Shown here piece by piece: positions 26,185 through 34,907 of a stretch of 38,253 bases of DNA. A program made the translations under genes and the position numbers. Source of the DNA: Bacteroidota bacterium (GTDB taxonomy: Bacteria > Bacteroidota > Bacteroidia > Bacteroidales > UBA7960); assembly GCA_007694165.1 (NCBI GenBank), contig RECE01000189.1, positions 1 through 38,253 of the forward strand. Direction: 5' to 3'. The notes under the pieces were generated by a model, which did no database searches, was not told the origin of the DNA, and saw nothing but the letters and a program-made list of their open reading frames with translations. Position 1 is the stretch's first letter; each line of letters opens with the position of its first letter.

Positions 26185-27495
26185 TCAATTTGCACCCTTC
26201 AACATCGTATATCTTTCTTTCAAATCCTCCAGATCCCTGGTTTCATGAAAAGACCGTTCGGCAGCGTTGAAAATCATTTTTCCATGTGCTGAAATTTCCT
26301 TTTTCTGCGCCTCAGTCTGAGCAAAAGAATAAATGGTAACCATGGACTCAAGCAACCGAATCATTACCGCAGGACTTTTATCAGCATATTGTCTGATTTG
26401 ATTAAATGCAGCATCGAGCATCCCTTTAAAAGTGTGTTTATCAGCAATGATCCTCAGACGCTCCTGTTCATCAAACCTGTAAGAAGAAGGAAACCTGGCA
26501 CCTGCCAGGTAACACAATACAGAGGTAAGATTATCAATACAGGCAATGGCAGTGTAGGGGTCGTTTATTCCTGGTGACAAGGCTCTTGAAGCCACTTCCA
26601 CCATCTGATGAATGGAGAACTCTGCATCCTGCAGGGGTGTGCGCACTTTACCCACAATAAAGCAGTCATTGATCTTCTCAATAAGATTCTCCGAACAGGG
26701 CTCCTTGCATAAATATTCACACATTACTGCGTTTTTCACCAGAAAGTCTCCCGGTCGATGATGCAATATGACAACACTGTTATTTTTCGTTGCGATTTCC
26801 AATAACGTATCTCCATCTATCGATTGCAGGTAACCCGAATCCGAGCTTTTCACCTTCTCCATTATTGGATAATCATTCTTCAAGTCTTCCAGGGATGGGT
26901 CTGGGAGATCATCTTCCTGCCCGATTTCTTCAGGAAACAATTTCTGAATGCTTTTTGACATGGTATCGGAAATGTCAGAGATTACTTTATCAGCTTGTAT
27001 GCTAACAGAAACGTGATGTATGAATATTACAAGAAAAACAATACCTGCAAATGCCAGCACAAGTGCAGCAAATACTGAAATGACAGGAACAAAAATCAGT
27101 TCGTCATTTTCTCTGATAGCATTGATTATTAACAAACAATACACAAATGAAGCAACATAAATACCCAGCGCCACCTGCGTAAGTTTATCGTACATAAAAT
27201 TCCTTATCAGCCGCATACCCAGCTGAGAAGATGCAAGAGTAAGAACCACCAGTGTAATGGAAAAAACGGTTCCTGCAACCCCTATCATTGCTCCTGCAAT
27301 GATCGTGAGGATACTTCGGGCAGAGTCAACACTTCCTGAGAAAAGGTATTTCCAGAAACCTGTGGGTTGATATTCAAAACTTGTATCCAGGTAAAGGAAA
27401 AAGAAGGCAAAACCTGAAGCAATGACAAGCATCAATACAGGGATTAACCAAAAACTTGCGTTGAGCTCTTCCCATAAATATTGAAGTTTCTTCAT
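26185..27495 (-). CDS. DUF2254 family membrane protein
   Basis: A 436-residue protein with about four transmembrane helices in the first 175 residues (near 16-36, 60-85, 107-127 and 135-162). SARSILTIIAGAMIGVAGTVFSITLVVLTLASSQLG is the strongest family mark of DUF2254. The soluble C-terminal half includes SPGINDPYTAIACIDNL and is likely cytoplasmic. The biological role of the family is unknown. It lies 71 bp upstream of the flavoprotein gene on the same strand and may be cotranscribed. Confidence 0.85.
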   Translation of the reverse strand: MKKLQYLWEELNASFWLIPVLMLVIASGFAFFFLYLDTSFEYQPTGFWKYLFSGSVDSARSILTIIAGAMIGVAGTVFSITLVVLTLASSQLGMRLIRNFMYDKLTQVALGIYVASFVYCLLIINAIRENDELIFVPVISVFAALVLAFAGIVFLVIFIHHVSVSIQADKVISDISDTMSKSIQKLFPEEIGQEDDLPDPSLEDLKNDYPIMEKVKSSDSGYLQSIDGDTLLEIATKNNSVVILHHRPGDFLVKNAVMCEYLCKEPCSENLIEKINDCFIVGKVRTPLQDAEFSIHQMVEVASRALSPGINDPYTAIACIDNLTSVLCYLAGARFPSSYRFDEQERLRIIADKHTFKGMLDAAFNQIRQYADKSPAVMIRLLESMVTIYSFAQTEAQKKEISAHGKMIFNAAERSFHETRDLEDLKERYTMLKGAN

Positions 27496-27630
27496 CTCTT
27501 TATGTATTTAATTTACTGGCGATTCCCATCTAATTAGATACAGTTGGTCCTGGTTGAATGCAAGAAGTGTAATCTATTCAGTTCATTGGTAAAAACTTTT
27601 GCTGGTGGATTATGTAAGTCTGAAGAACTT

Positions 27631-28515
27631 TTAAATATCTTTTTTGCTCAGTTTCTCCTTGTACTTATGAATATTGTCCTGAATGGCACTATCCAGCTGG
27701 GGTTCCACGATATCGGTATACTTTTTCATTTCTTCATAAATGATTCTGCCCACCAGGTATCTTGCCTCCTGCTTATCATCAGCAGGAATAATGTACCATG
27801 GAGCATGAGGTAATGAAGTATTATTGATAGCTTGCTGGTAATAGTTCCAGTAATCATCCCACAATTTCCTTTCAGTAAGATCGCTGGGAGTAAACTTCCA
27901 GTTTTTATTCTCTTTTTCCAGCCTGCGCAGCAATCGCTGTCTTTGCTCCTCCTTGCTCAGATGAAGGAAAAACTTGAACACAATGGTGCCATTTTGTACA
28001 ATGTGCTTTTCATAATTGCGGATCTGGTCAAAACGTTTGTCCCAGAAATCGCCGGGAATATCTTCCACGGTTTCAATGCCGGGTATATTTTCGTGGAGCA
28101 GAAATTGGGGATTAACCCTTGTTACCAGCACATTTTCATAATGACTGCGATTGAAAATGGAATATTTTCCTTTCATGGGCAATGCCACATAATGTCGCCA
28201 CAAATAGTCATACTGAAGTTCTTTGGAGGAAGGAGTCTTAAAACTATGCACCACCATTCCCCGGGGATTTAACTTACTGAATACCTCCCGTATCAGGCTG
28301 TCTTTGCCTGAGGTATCCATTCCCTGCAAAACCACCAGCACCCCATATCGGTTATGGGCATACATGATGTCCTGCATTTTGCTGAGCTTCTTACCAACTT
28401 TTTTCAATGCCTTTTTCTTTTCCTTCTTTGGGAGGTCAATATCCAGGCGGGTAGGTATTTCATCCAGTTTAACAGGACTACTTACCATAAAATCCATGGG
28501 TGACAAATTTTCCAT
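27631..28515 (-). CDS. ppk2: PPK2-family polyphosphate:nucleotide phosphotransferase
   Basis: A 294-residue kinase of the polyphosphate kinase 2 family. The Walker A loop is GMDTSGKDS (65-73) and the characteristic lid and Walker B part follow as FKTPSSKELQYDYLWRHY and IFNRSHYENVL (about 120-130). The protein has a single PPK2 domain of usual length. It transfers phosphate between polyphosphate and nucleotides; direction and nucleotide preference vary between classes and cannot be set here. It would link energy or stress state to polyphosphate stores. Spacing of 135 bp to the DUF2254 gene leaves cotranscription open. Confidence 0.92.
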   Translation of the reverse strand: MENLSPMDFMVSSPVKLDEIPTRLDIDLPKKEKKKALKKVGKKLSKMQDIMYAHNRYGVLVVLQGMDTSGKDSLIREVFSKLNPRGMVVHSFKTPSSKELQYDYLWRHYVALPMKGKYSIFNRSHYENVLVTRVNPQFLLHENIPGIETVEDIPGDFWDKRFDQIRNYEKHIVQNGTIVFKFFLHLSKEEQRQRLLRRLEKENKNWKFTPSDLTERKLWDDYWNYYQQAINNTSLPHAPWYIIPADDKQEARYLVGRIIYEEMKKYTDIVEPQLDSAIQDNIHKYKEKLSKKDI

Positions 28516-28697
28516 AACCAGGGTCTTTAGTTAAAATTACAATTTTATCATTATTCCAGAGATTTAAACAATGACAGTTATAGGGATGTTTAGCGTCAAA
28601 TATTTAAAGGTAGGATTAAAAATTGAAAGTTTAACCCATTTAGACTTATAAGTCAGTAAATTCCCACAACCTGAAAGAAGTGTTTTATTTAGATCAA

Positions 28698-28724
28698 AAA
28701 AGGCTGTCTTTGCGACAGCCTTTT
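28698..28724 (-). terminator. Rho-independent terminator of the arcC-arcB operon
   Basis: An 11-bp perfect stem (28698-28708 with 28714-28724) with a 5-nt loop TTTGC. On the minus strand it ends in a run of six T residues, 25 bp after the arcB stop codon. Confidence 0.85.
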
Positions 28725-28749
28725 CCATAATTGATAATCTGACTTAGTA

Positions 28750-29751
28750 TCAGGATCCCAATGTTGCTACCATAACAGCTTTGATCGTATGCAGGCGGTT
28801 TTCAGCCTGATCAAATACCACCGAGTGTTCTGATTCAAAAACTTCTTCTACTACTTCCATTCCGTCAAGACCAAACTTCTGGAAAATCTCTTCACCAACG
28901 GTGGTTTCACGGTTGTGGAATGCGGGCAAACAGTGTAGGAATTTCACTTTAGGATTGCCGGTTTTCTTAATGGCATCCATGTTCACCTGGTAAGGCTTCA
29001 GCAGTTTGATGCGCTCTTCCCATACTTCATCTGGCTCACCCATTGATACCCAAACATCGGTGTAAAGGAAGTCACAATCTTTCACGGCTTCATCCACATT
29101 ATCAGTGATGGTAATTTTAGCTCCGGTTTCTTTGGCTATTTCACGACATTGTGCTACCAATTCTTCTGTTGGCTGCACCTGTTTGGGGGCAGCTGCACGG
29201 AAATCCATTCCCATTTTCGCGGCACCTACCATCAGTGAGTTACCCATATTGTTGCGGGCATCACCCAGGTAGCAGAATTTGATTTGGTTCAGGGGCTTGT
29301 CGCTGTGCTCCATCATGGTGAGGAAGTCAGCAAGAATTTGCGTAGGATGAAACTCGTTGGTTAAACCGTTCCAAACCGGAACACCACTGTACTCAGCAAG
29401 CTCTTCCACAGTAGCTTGCGCAAAACCGCGGTACTCAATACCATCATACATACGTCCCAATACGCGGGCAGTATCTTTCATGGATTCTTTTTTGCCAATC
29501 TGGCTGCCGCTGGGGCCCAGGTAAGTTACCAGTGCACCCTGATCGAAGGCTGCTACTTCAAAAGCGCAACGGGTTCGGGTACTTGCTTTTTCAAAAATCA
29601 AAGCAATGTTTTTTCCTTTTAAGCGAGGTTGCTCGTAACCGCCATACTTGGCTTTTTTCAGATCCAGTGAAAGATCCAGTAAAAATTTAATTTCCTGTGG
29701 AGTAAAATCCAGCAACTTTACAAAACTTCTGTTTCTAAGATTGAATGCCAT
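28750..29751 (-). CDS. arcB: Ornithine carbamoyltransferase (probably catabolic ArcB)
   Basis: A 333-residue ornithine transcarbamoylase. The carbamoyl phosphate loop is [13 protein letters not shown] (STRTR 57-61), the middle motif is [10 protein letters not shown], and the ornithine-binding [11 protein letters not shown] lies in the last quarter. Length fits both argF and arcB products. Because arcC lies directly upstream (57-bp gap) and no biosynthetic arginine genes are present, I favour the catabolic direction: citrulline plus phosphate to ornithine plus carbamoyl phosphate. An anabolic role cannot be excluded from sequence. It is the last gene of the unit, before a strong terminator. 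Confidence 0.95.
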   Translation of the reverse strand: MAFNLRNRSFVKLLDFTPQEIKFLLDLSLDLKKAKYGGYEQPRLKGKNIALIFEKASTRTRCAFEVAAFDQGALVTYLGPSGSQIGKKESMKDTARVLGRMYDGIEYRGFAQATVEELAEYSGVPVWNGLTNEFHPTQILADFLTMMEHSDKPLNQIKFCYLGDARNNMGNSLMVGAAKMGMDFRAAAPKQVQPTEELVAQCREIAKETGAKITITDNVDEAVKDCDFLYTDVWVSMGEPDEVWEERIKLLKPYQVNMDAIKKTGNPKVKFLHCLPAFHNRETTVGEEIFQKFGLDGMEVVEEVFESEHSVVFDQAENRLHTIKAVMVATLGS

Positions 29752-29808
29752 AACGTTCGTTTTTTTATTATTAATAACTAATTGATAGTATGTTCAAATG
29801 CTAAAATA

Positions 29809-30750
29809 TTATCCATGGATAATGGTTCCGGCAGTTTGATTGCCCAATTGGGTAGCTTCTGTGATAATGGCTTCTTTACCTCCATTTTCAACAAACTCAA
29901 TACATGCCCTGACTTTGGGTGCCATGCTACCTTCGGTAAACTGACCATCAGCAAGATGCTTCTTAATTTCGGGGATATCAATCCTGCCCAGTTTCTGTTC
30001 GCCGGGTTTGTGGAAGTTGATGTATACATTTGACACATCTGTAAGGATACAAAATTCGTCTGCTTTGATTTTGTTGGCCAGCAATGAAGAAGCAAGGTCT
30101 TTGTCGATCACTGCATCAATACCTACCATTTTCCCTTTTTCATCAATATATGCCGGGATTCCGCCGCCACCAACGGTAATAACGATATTTCCGTCGCGGG
30201 CCAGTTTTTCTACAGCTTTCCAGTTGGGGATTTCCAGGGGTCTTGGTGAAGCAACTACTCTTCTCCATCCACGCTTGCGGGGATCTTCGTGAAACACCCA
30301 TTTTTTTTCCTCTATGAGTTTGTCAGCTTCCTCTTTGGTATAGAAGGGGCCAACCGGTTTGGTGGGATTCTGAAAAGCAGGGTCATTTTTGTCCACCACC
30401 ACCTGGGTAACCAGGGTTACAATATTTCGTTCAATACCATTTTCTGCCAGCACATTGCGCAGTTGTTGCTCAATCATAAACCCTATAGAACCCTGGGTTT
30501 CGGCAACACAAAAATCAATCGGTTGTGTGGGCAGGCCGTAAATCTTTTTGCCTGCCTCGTGCTGCAGCAATACATTGCCTACCTGAGGGCCATTGCCATG
30601 ACCAATAACAAGATCATAACCGGTTTTTATCAGTTCGACCAGGTGCTGACAGGTATCATAAACATTCTGTTCCTGTTCATCAATGGTTCCAACCTGATCG
30701 CCTCGTAAAAGGGCATTGCCACCAAAAGCAATTACAGATAATTTTTTCAT
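29809..30750 (-). CDS. arcC: Carbamate kinase
   Basis: A 313-residue carbamate kinase, a normal length for the family. It starts with VIAFGGNALL, followed by VIGHGNGPQVGNVLLQHE, ITVGGGGIPAYIDEKG and DKDLASSLLANKIKADEF in the expected order. It makes ATP from carbamoyl phosphate and ADP, releasing ammonia and CO2. It is paired with ornithine carbamoyltransferase, which supplies carbamoyl phosphate from citrulline. No arginine deiminase gene or arginine/ornithine antiporter is visible in the window, so citrulline may come from elsewhere. The upstream region contains two potential hairpins. Confidence 0.97.
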   Translation of the reverse strand: MKKLSVIAFGGNALLRGDQVGTIDEQEQNVYDTCQHLVELIKTGYDLVIGHGNGPQVGNVLLQHEAGKKIYGLPTQPIDFCVAETQGSIGFMIEQQLRNVLAENGIERNIVTLVTQVVVDKNDPAFQNPTKPVGPFYTKEEADKLIEEKKWVFHEDPRKRGWRRVVASPRPLEIPNWKAVEKLARDGNIVITVGGGGIPAYIDEKGKMVGIDAVIDKDLASSLLANKIKADEFCILTDVSNVYINFHKPGEQKLGRIDIPEIKKHLADGQFTEGSMAPKVRACIEFVENGGKEAIITEATQLGNQTAGTIIHG

Positions 30751-31076
30751 TCTTTTTAGATTTTAAGGGTTTTGATAATTCAAAATAAAAGTATTGCCAA
30801 ACAAAGCAATTATTTTGACTATAAATTGGATTAGGGAAAACGCAGAATAATAAGATGGTTCTCTATGGGGAGTCAGAGAACATCGGTTTGTTTGTCGGGG
30901 ATATCCGACGGAAATAAAATAAAACAAACAGGATAACCTCTAGTAAGGCTCATAAACAAATTTGTTTAAAATTCAGCCCTGCAAAACTAAAAATATTTAT
31001 TGAATTGTAACGAGTAAACCAAAGGTTTATTAAAAATTTTACAATCGTAAAAAAAAAATCAGCAGCCAGGATTAAC
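30751..31076. other. arcC upstream region with two potential hairpins
   Basis: 326 bp without a gene. One hairpin pairs GTTCTCT (30858-30864) with AGAGAAC (30875-30881). A second pairs GTTTGTTT (30886-30893) with AAACAAAC (30922-30929), enclosing an inner stem GTCGG/CCGAC (30894-30898 with 30905-30909). Neither is followed by a T-run on the minus strand, so they are not simple terminators. I found no exact TAnnTTTG box. Confidence 0.45.
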
Positions 31077-31664
31077 CTATTGTACATCTTCCATGCTAAT
31101 GAGCTCATTGAGAATGGCATAAACCGTAAGACCAGCAACAGATTTTATGTTGAGTTTTTGGGTGATATTCTTGCGGTGCGAAATGACTGTGTGGGTTGAT
31201 ATAAAAAGTTTGTCTGAAATTTCTTTATTACTCAATCCCTTTACAAGAAGCTTCAACACATCAAGTTCACGCACAGAAAGGGTTTCGGGGGGCTTCTTGC
31301 GATTTTTTTCAGGCGTCTTATCCAGAAGATCCCCAAGTTTTTTGCTAATCTTCTGACGTGTATCTCCCACCATTATCACCTCGTCAAACATGCTGATGAA
31401 CTCGTCATCATAAAGGGAGTAAATCACTCCGGCAACCAACAGATCATTCCCACTAATTTCTTTAAGTTCCAGCAATCCATCAGGGTTTACAAAAGTGGGG
31501 TTGAGCAATACCATTTGCGGTTTATGCTTTTTTATACTATCATGAAGCATAGAAGAACAGGCAACTTCCTTTACGGAAGAGAAAAAATCAAGGCTTTCCG
31601 CAATCTGTATCAATCCTTTTCTGATGATTTCTGAAGGTTCTGCAATGATTAAGGTTCTATTCAT
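31077..31664 (-). CDS. LuxR-type regulator with a degenerate receiver domain
   Basis: A 195-residue two-domain protein. Residues 1-115 have the fold pattern of a response-regulator receiver (LIIAEPSEIIRKGL..., MVLLNPTF...), but the phosphoacceptor aspartate is replaced by Asn55 and the acidic pair is reduced to Glu9. Residues about 127-190 form a LuxR/NarL helix-turn-helix: LSVRELDVLKLLVKGLSNKEISDKLFISTHTVISHRKNI. Loss of the aspartate suggests control by something other than a histidine kinase, or constitutive binding. It is the last gene of a three-gene operon, 9 bp after the hemerythrin gene, so it probably responds to or regulates that function. Confidence 0.88.
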   Translation of the reverse strand: MNRTLIIAEPSEIIRKGLIQIAESLDFFSSVKEVACSSMLHDSIKKHKPQMVLLNPTFVNPDGLLELKEISGNDLLVAGVIYSLYDDEFISMFDEVIMVGDTRQKISKKLGDLLDKTPEKNRKKPPETLSVRELDVLKLLVKGLSNKEISDKLFISTHTVISHRKNITQKLNIKSVAGLTVYAILNELISMEDVQ

Positions 31665-31673
31665 GATTGAACT

Positions 31674-32384
31674 TTAACTGATTTTTTTTTCTAATTGTTC
31701 AACAATCGGTATCAGTACCTTATCTTCAATACGGGCATGATTGATAAGATCATCTTCGAACTCAATGAGTTCATTAAGAATACGCATGCGGATATACCGA
31801 TCATTGGAAGGAGGGAAATATTTAATCAGCAAACTTTTAAGGTCGGTTAGTTTTTCTTCAATGTTGTCATGCCTTTCTTCAAAAACCCCTATGTGATAAT
31901 CGATATCGGCAATGTTGGAGGGGTCCTTTTTAATCTGCTCAGAAAGGGCAGCAGCATAAGGGAAAGCAGTTTCATCTTCATAGGCAAGATGTTCTTTAAC
32001 CTCAACAATGTATTGATGAAAAAACTTCTCAAGCTGCTGTGTGGCCGGATGGTCTACTTTACTGATGAATTCCTCAATCAAAGTTTCAAGATAAGGAATT
32101 TTCTCTTCCAGGTAATACTTGTGTGAATTTTCCAGGTATTTGAGCAGCATATCAATATCCACATTTTTCAGCTTGCGGTCAGGAAAAAATTTTTTATTGA
32201 GAAAAACATTTACCATCAGCATAAAAAAATCTGTGTTGATATTCCTGTCTTCGCATACCTGCTTAACAGTGCGATCCCCAAAGCCTAATTCTATGCCAAA
32301 ACGCGGCAACAGCACAAGTGCTCTTCTGTCCTGCATCACAATATCCGCAAGTTTGGTCTTTCCGAAGATAATCATATCAGTCAT
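31674..32384 (-). CDS. Hemerythrin-domain protein, RIC/YtfE/ScdA-like
   Basis: A 236-residue di-iron protein. Residues 1-65 match the ScdA_N (DUF542) layout and residues about 80-230 form a hemerythrin-like helical bundle. Probable iron ligands are His88, His123, His132 with Glu136, His172, and His216 with Glu220, the pattern of E. coli YtfE. The usual double-cysteine motif of the N-terminal domain (FCCGG) is absent: the aligned stretch reads FGIELGFGDRTVKQVC with one cysteine. YtfE-type proteins act in repair of iron-sulfur centres and in nitric oxide stress. Gaps of 9 bp on both sides place it in one transcript with its neighbours. Confidence 0.85.
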   Translation of the reverse strand: MTDMIIFGKTKLADIVMQDRRALVLLPRFGIELGFGDRTVKQVCEDRNINTDFFMLMVNVFLNKKFFPDRKLKNVDIDMLLKYLENSHKYYLEEKIPYLETLIEEFISKVDHPATQQLEKFFHQYIVEVKEHLAYEDETAFPYAAALSEQIKKDPSNIADIDYHIGVFEERHDNIEEKLTDLKSLLIKYFPPSNDRYIRMRILNELIEFEDDLINHARIEDKVLIPIVEQLEKKIS

Positions 32385-32393
32385 AAGATAAAG

Positions 32394-32837
32394 TTAAAGA
32401 ACTTTTACTGTTTTTTCTGTTATTTCTTTTTCTTCCGAAGTGCTTACCAGCCAGGAAACCGCATTTTCTTCGTTTTCAAAAAGCTTGATTGACAAACCAA
32501 ATTTCTTGCCGGCAGCAATAATCAAATTGACATAATATTTTTTGGAAAAGGTGCCATCATATACAACTGCCGCTTTTTTGAGTCTGGTCTTGTTGATTGC
32601 TGGCAACAACTCCTGTTCAAACCATTTTCTTTCATTGGGCAAGCCCGATCCCTGATCTCTGATATCAGACAATAAATATCGCATATCCTCGGCTGATGCA
32701 AAGTTCAACATTGTTAAGTAAGCAATTTTATACTCAGATGCATCAGGTTCGCGTTTCCATATTATACGGCCAAGCTTTTGTTCTGCATTGTAATCCACAA
32801 ATGCATAGTCTTTGTCCAGCAGAATCTTTTCGTTCAT
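32394..32837 (-). CDS. STAS/SpoIIAA-like small protein
   Basis: A 147-residue soluble protein, the first gene of the operon. Alternating strands and helices such as AAVVYDGTFSKKYYVNLIIAAGKKFGLSIKLFENEENAVSWL resemble the SpoIIAA-like/STAS fold of proteins that often accompany stress genes in Bacteroidota. No catalytic motif is visible. Position ahead of a hemerythrin protein and a LuxR-type regulator suggests a regulatory or sensing job. The fold assignment is tentative. Confidence 0.7.
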   Translation of the reverse strand: MNEKILLDKDYAFVDYNAEQKLGRIIWKREPDASEYKIAYLTMLNFASAEDMRYLLSDIRDQGSGLPNERKWFEQELLPAINKTRLKKAAVVYDGTFSKKYYVNLIIAAGKKFGLSIKLFENEENAVSWLVSTSEEKEITEKTVKVL

Positions 32838-32870
32838 ATCGGGAGCGTTTTTCTTGAAAAATGGTTACTG

Positions 32871-32878
32871 CAAATCTA
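32871..32878 (-). promoter_or_regulatory. -7 box for the STAS-like/hemerythrin/LuxR operon
   Basis: TAGATTTG on the minus strand matches TAnnTTTG. Transcription would start near 32864, about 27 nt before the ATG at 32837. A TTTG lies only 15 bp upstream, shorter than usual, so the -33 element is doubtful. Confidence 0.45.
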
Positions 32879-33088
32879 AATTAATTAACAGTTCAAATAT
32901 AAAAATACTTAAAAAAATACATCACTCGCTGATAGCAAGCACCTTACACAACACGTTCGCCACAAAACCAACAAAATGAGCCATTGACGGGGAAATTTCT
33001 TCAATATAATTGAAATGAAGAAAACGTGCTTTTTGCAAAAAAATACGCAGAAAAGGATTTTCCAGATTGTATCTTGCGAAAAAGGCTT

Positions 33089-33955
33089 TTAGCGATCAAC
33101 GGTTAATAGAAATTCGAGCGGAATATGCACTCTTTTTCTCCAGGCTTTTTCGGAGTGTCCGGCTCCTTTAAATTTTTTACTAACCCAGTCTTTCCCCTCC
33201 GAAAATCCAGCGGCAGCCATCATACTGTCTACTTTTAACTGGTAAGGCTCATAGAGTGCATCAATAGTGGCAGTACCGTAGTCAAAATACAATTTATGTT
33301 TTCCGGGTACCGGAATATTTTCTGCCACATACTCAAGAAATACTCCATCCAATGCAGGCCAGTGGGTTGAGATGCAAGCGGCCCCGCCAAAAACATCAGG
33401 ATACTCAGCCAGTGCATAGAAAGAAATCAACCCTCCCATACTGGAGCCCATGATAAAAGTACTTTCTCTTTCAGTATTGGTGCTATAAGTTTTATCAATG
33501 AATGGCTTTAGTTCTTCCACCAGGAATTTCAGGTATTTATCCGACAAAATCTCCCCTTCCCACCCCTTATTGCGAGCTGCAGCAAGAACTTTTTCTTCAG
33601 GTTTGCCGGGCATATATTCCTGCATACGCAGAGGTGTATTCCATACGGCCACCACAATGGCCGGCCTGATTCGCTGTTTTTTCTGGAGGGAAATCAATGC
33701 CTTTTCCAGTTCCCATGCCTCACCGCCAAATGCCGTGTGGGGATTGAAAACGTTTTGTCCGTCATGAATGTACAAAACATCGTAAGTGATAGACGGGTCG
33801 TAGTCAGGGGGAAGAAAAACTTCAACCTGACGTGCTTTAATGTATGCAGACTGAAATGACGGATATTCATCAATCCAGATTTTATCTCCTGCCAAATTGC
33901 AGGACCCTAATCCCATAGCTAATGACATAAAAATGAATAATCGTATGTTTTTCAT
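33089..33955 (-). CDS. Alpha/beta-hydrolase esterase lipoprotein (esterase D/Fes-like)
   Basis: A 288-residue lipoprotein with signal AMGLGSC (Cys19). The alpha/beta-hydrolase fold is indicated by VLYIHDGQNVFNP, nucleophile Ser172 in MGSSMGGLIS, probable acid Asp225 in FDYGTATID, and His267 in FKGAGHSEKAW. The layout matches the putative-esterase family containing Fes, IroE and esterase D, which cleave esters of siderophores, small thioesters or plant phenolic acids. No iron or xylan genes adjoin it, so the substrate is open. It appears monocistronic with more than 250 bp free on each side. Confidence 0.87.
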   Translation of the reverse strand: MKNIRLFIFMSLAMGLGSCNLAGDKIWIDEYPSFQSAYIKARQVEVFLPPDYDPSITYDVLYIHDGQNVFNPHTAFGGEAWELEKALISLQKKQRIRPAIVVAVWNTPLRMQEYMPGKPEEKVLAAARNKGWEGEILSDKYLKFLVEELKPFIDKTYSTNTERESTFIMGSSMGGLISFYALAEYPDVFGGAACISTHWPALDGVFLEYVAENIPVPGKHKLYFDYGTATIDALYEPYQLKVDSMMAAAGFSEGKDWVSKKFKGAGHSEKAWRKRVHIPLEFLLTVDR

Positions 33956-34211
33956 CTGTTAAAAATTTGATTACTTCGGTCAGATGGAACATCCAACAAT
34001 ACTCTTACTACACTGACTGACAGTTTGTTTTCCAATTAGTCATCCTCGTGTGTGTTAAGTTACCTATCATGGATGTTTCATCTGTTTAGTAATTGACAAA
34101 GAAGGCACAATGACTGGCAAATATGTCGCAAACTTAAGCAATAATATTGAACCTGAACAAAGACCCATCAATTCAATTCCAAACAACCAAATAAACAGCT
34201 TGTGAAAAGAA

Positions 34212-34907
34212 TCAGAGCTTAAGTGCTCCCATCCCTCCATCTACTCCTATTACCTGACCGGTAATCCATGAAGCATCTTCGCTGAGCAGAAAACCGGCCA
34301 TGGCAGCTATGTCTGAAGCATTGCCAACCCTTTTCAGGGGATGTCTTTGCGCCGAAGCTTCTTTTCTTTCTTCAGAACTCAGCAACCGGGCTGCCAGGGG
34401 GGTATCTGTTAGCGAGGGAGCAATGACATTAACCCTTACTGAAGGTGCCAGTTCGGCTGCCAACGATCTTGCAAGCCCCTCCAACGCACCTTTTGCCATA
34501 CTTACCGAGGCATGGTAAGCCATCCCCTGCCCTACGGCTACCGTGCTGAAGAAAACCACAGATGAACCTGAAGATTTTTTAAGCTTGCTTAAAACCTGTT
34601 GAACAACTTTAAAAGCACCCAGGGCATTCAACTGGAAATCCTCCAGCACATCCAGGGGTTTAAGGCCTCTTAAAGGTTTGAGATTAATACTGCCAGGACA
34701 GTAAACGAGACCATCAAGGGTGTCGGGTAAAAAGGAAAAATCATAATCGTTAGCCATCACATCCAGTTCACTCCATTCTACATTTTCCATGCTTTCAAGT
34801 TCACCGGCATTTCTGCTCATGGCAAATACTTTATGATTTTTGTGCAATCTCTTTACAAGCTCATTTCCAATCCCTGAACTTGCACCAATAATCAATATAT
34901 TTTTCAT
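34212..34907 (-). CDS. Short-chain dehydrogenase/reductase-like protein without the catalytic tyrosine
   Basis: A 231-residue Rossmann protein of the SDR superfamily. The cofactor motif is GASSGIG (8-14); Asn94 (NALG) and Ser121 of the catalytic set are present, and so is Lys139. The tyrosine of the YxxxK motif is not: that position is Val135 in ASVSMAKGALEGL, the nearest tyrosine being Tyr131. The usual NNAG motif is YCPGS here. The C-terminal GQVIGVDGGMG is normal. It could be an SDR with a shifted tyrosine, or a binding protein without redox activity. The substrate is unknown. Confidence 0.85.
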   Translation of the reverse strand: MKNILIIGASSGIGNELVKRLHKNHKVFAMSRNAGELESMENVEWSELDVMANDYDFSFLPDTLDGLVYCPGSINLKPLRGLKPLDVLEDFQLNALGAFKVVQQVLSKLKKSSGSSVVFFSTVAVGQGMAYHASVSMAKGALEGLARSLAAELAPSVRVNVIAPSLTDTPLAARLLSSEERKEASAQRHPLKRVGNASDIAAMAGFLLSEDASWITGQVIGVDGGMGALKL

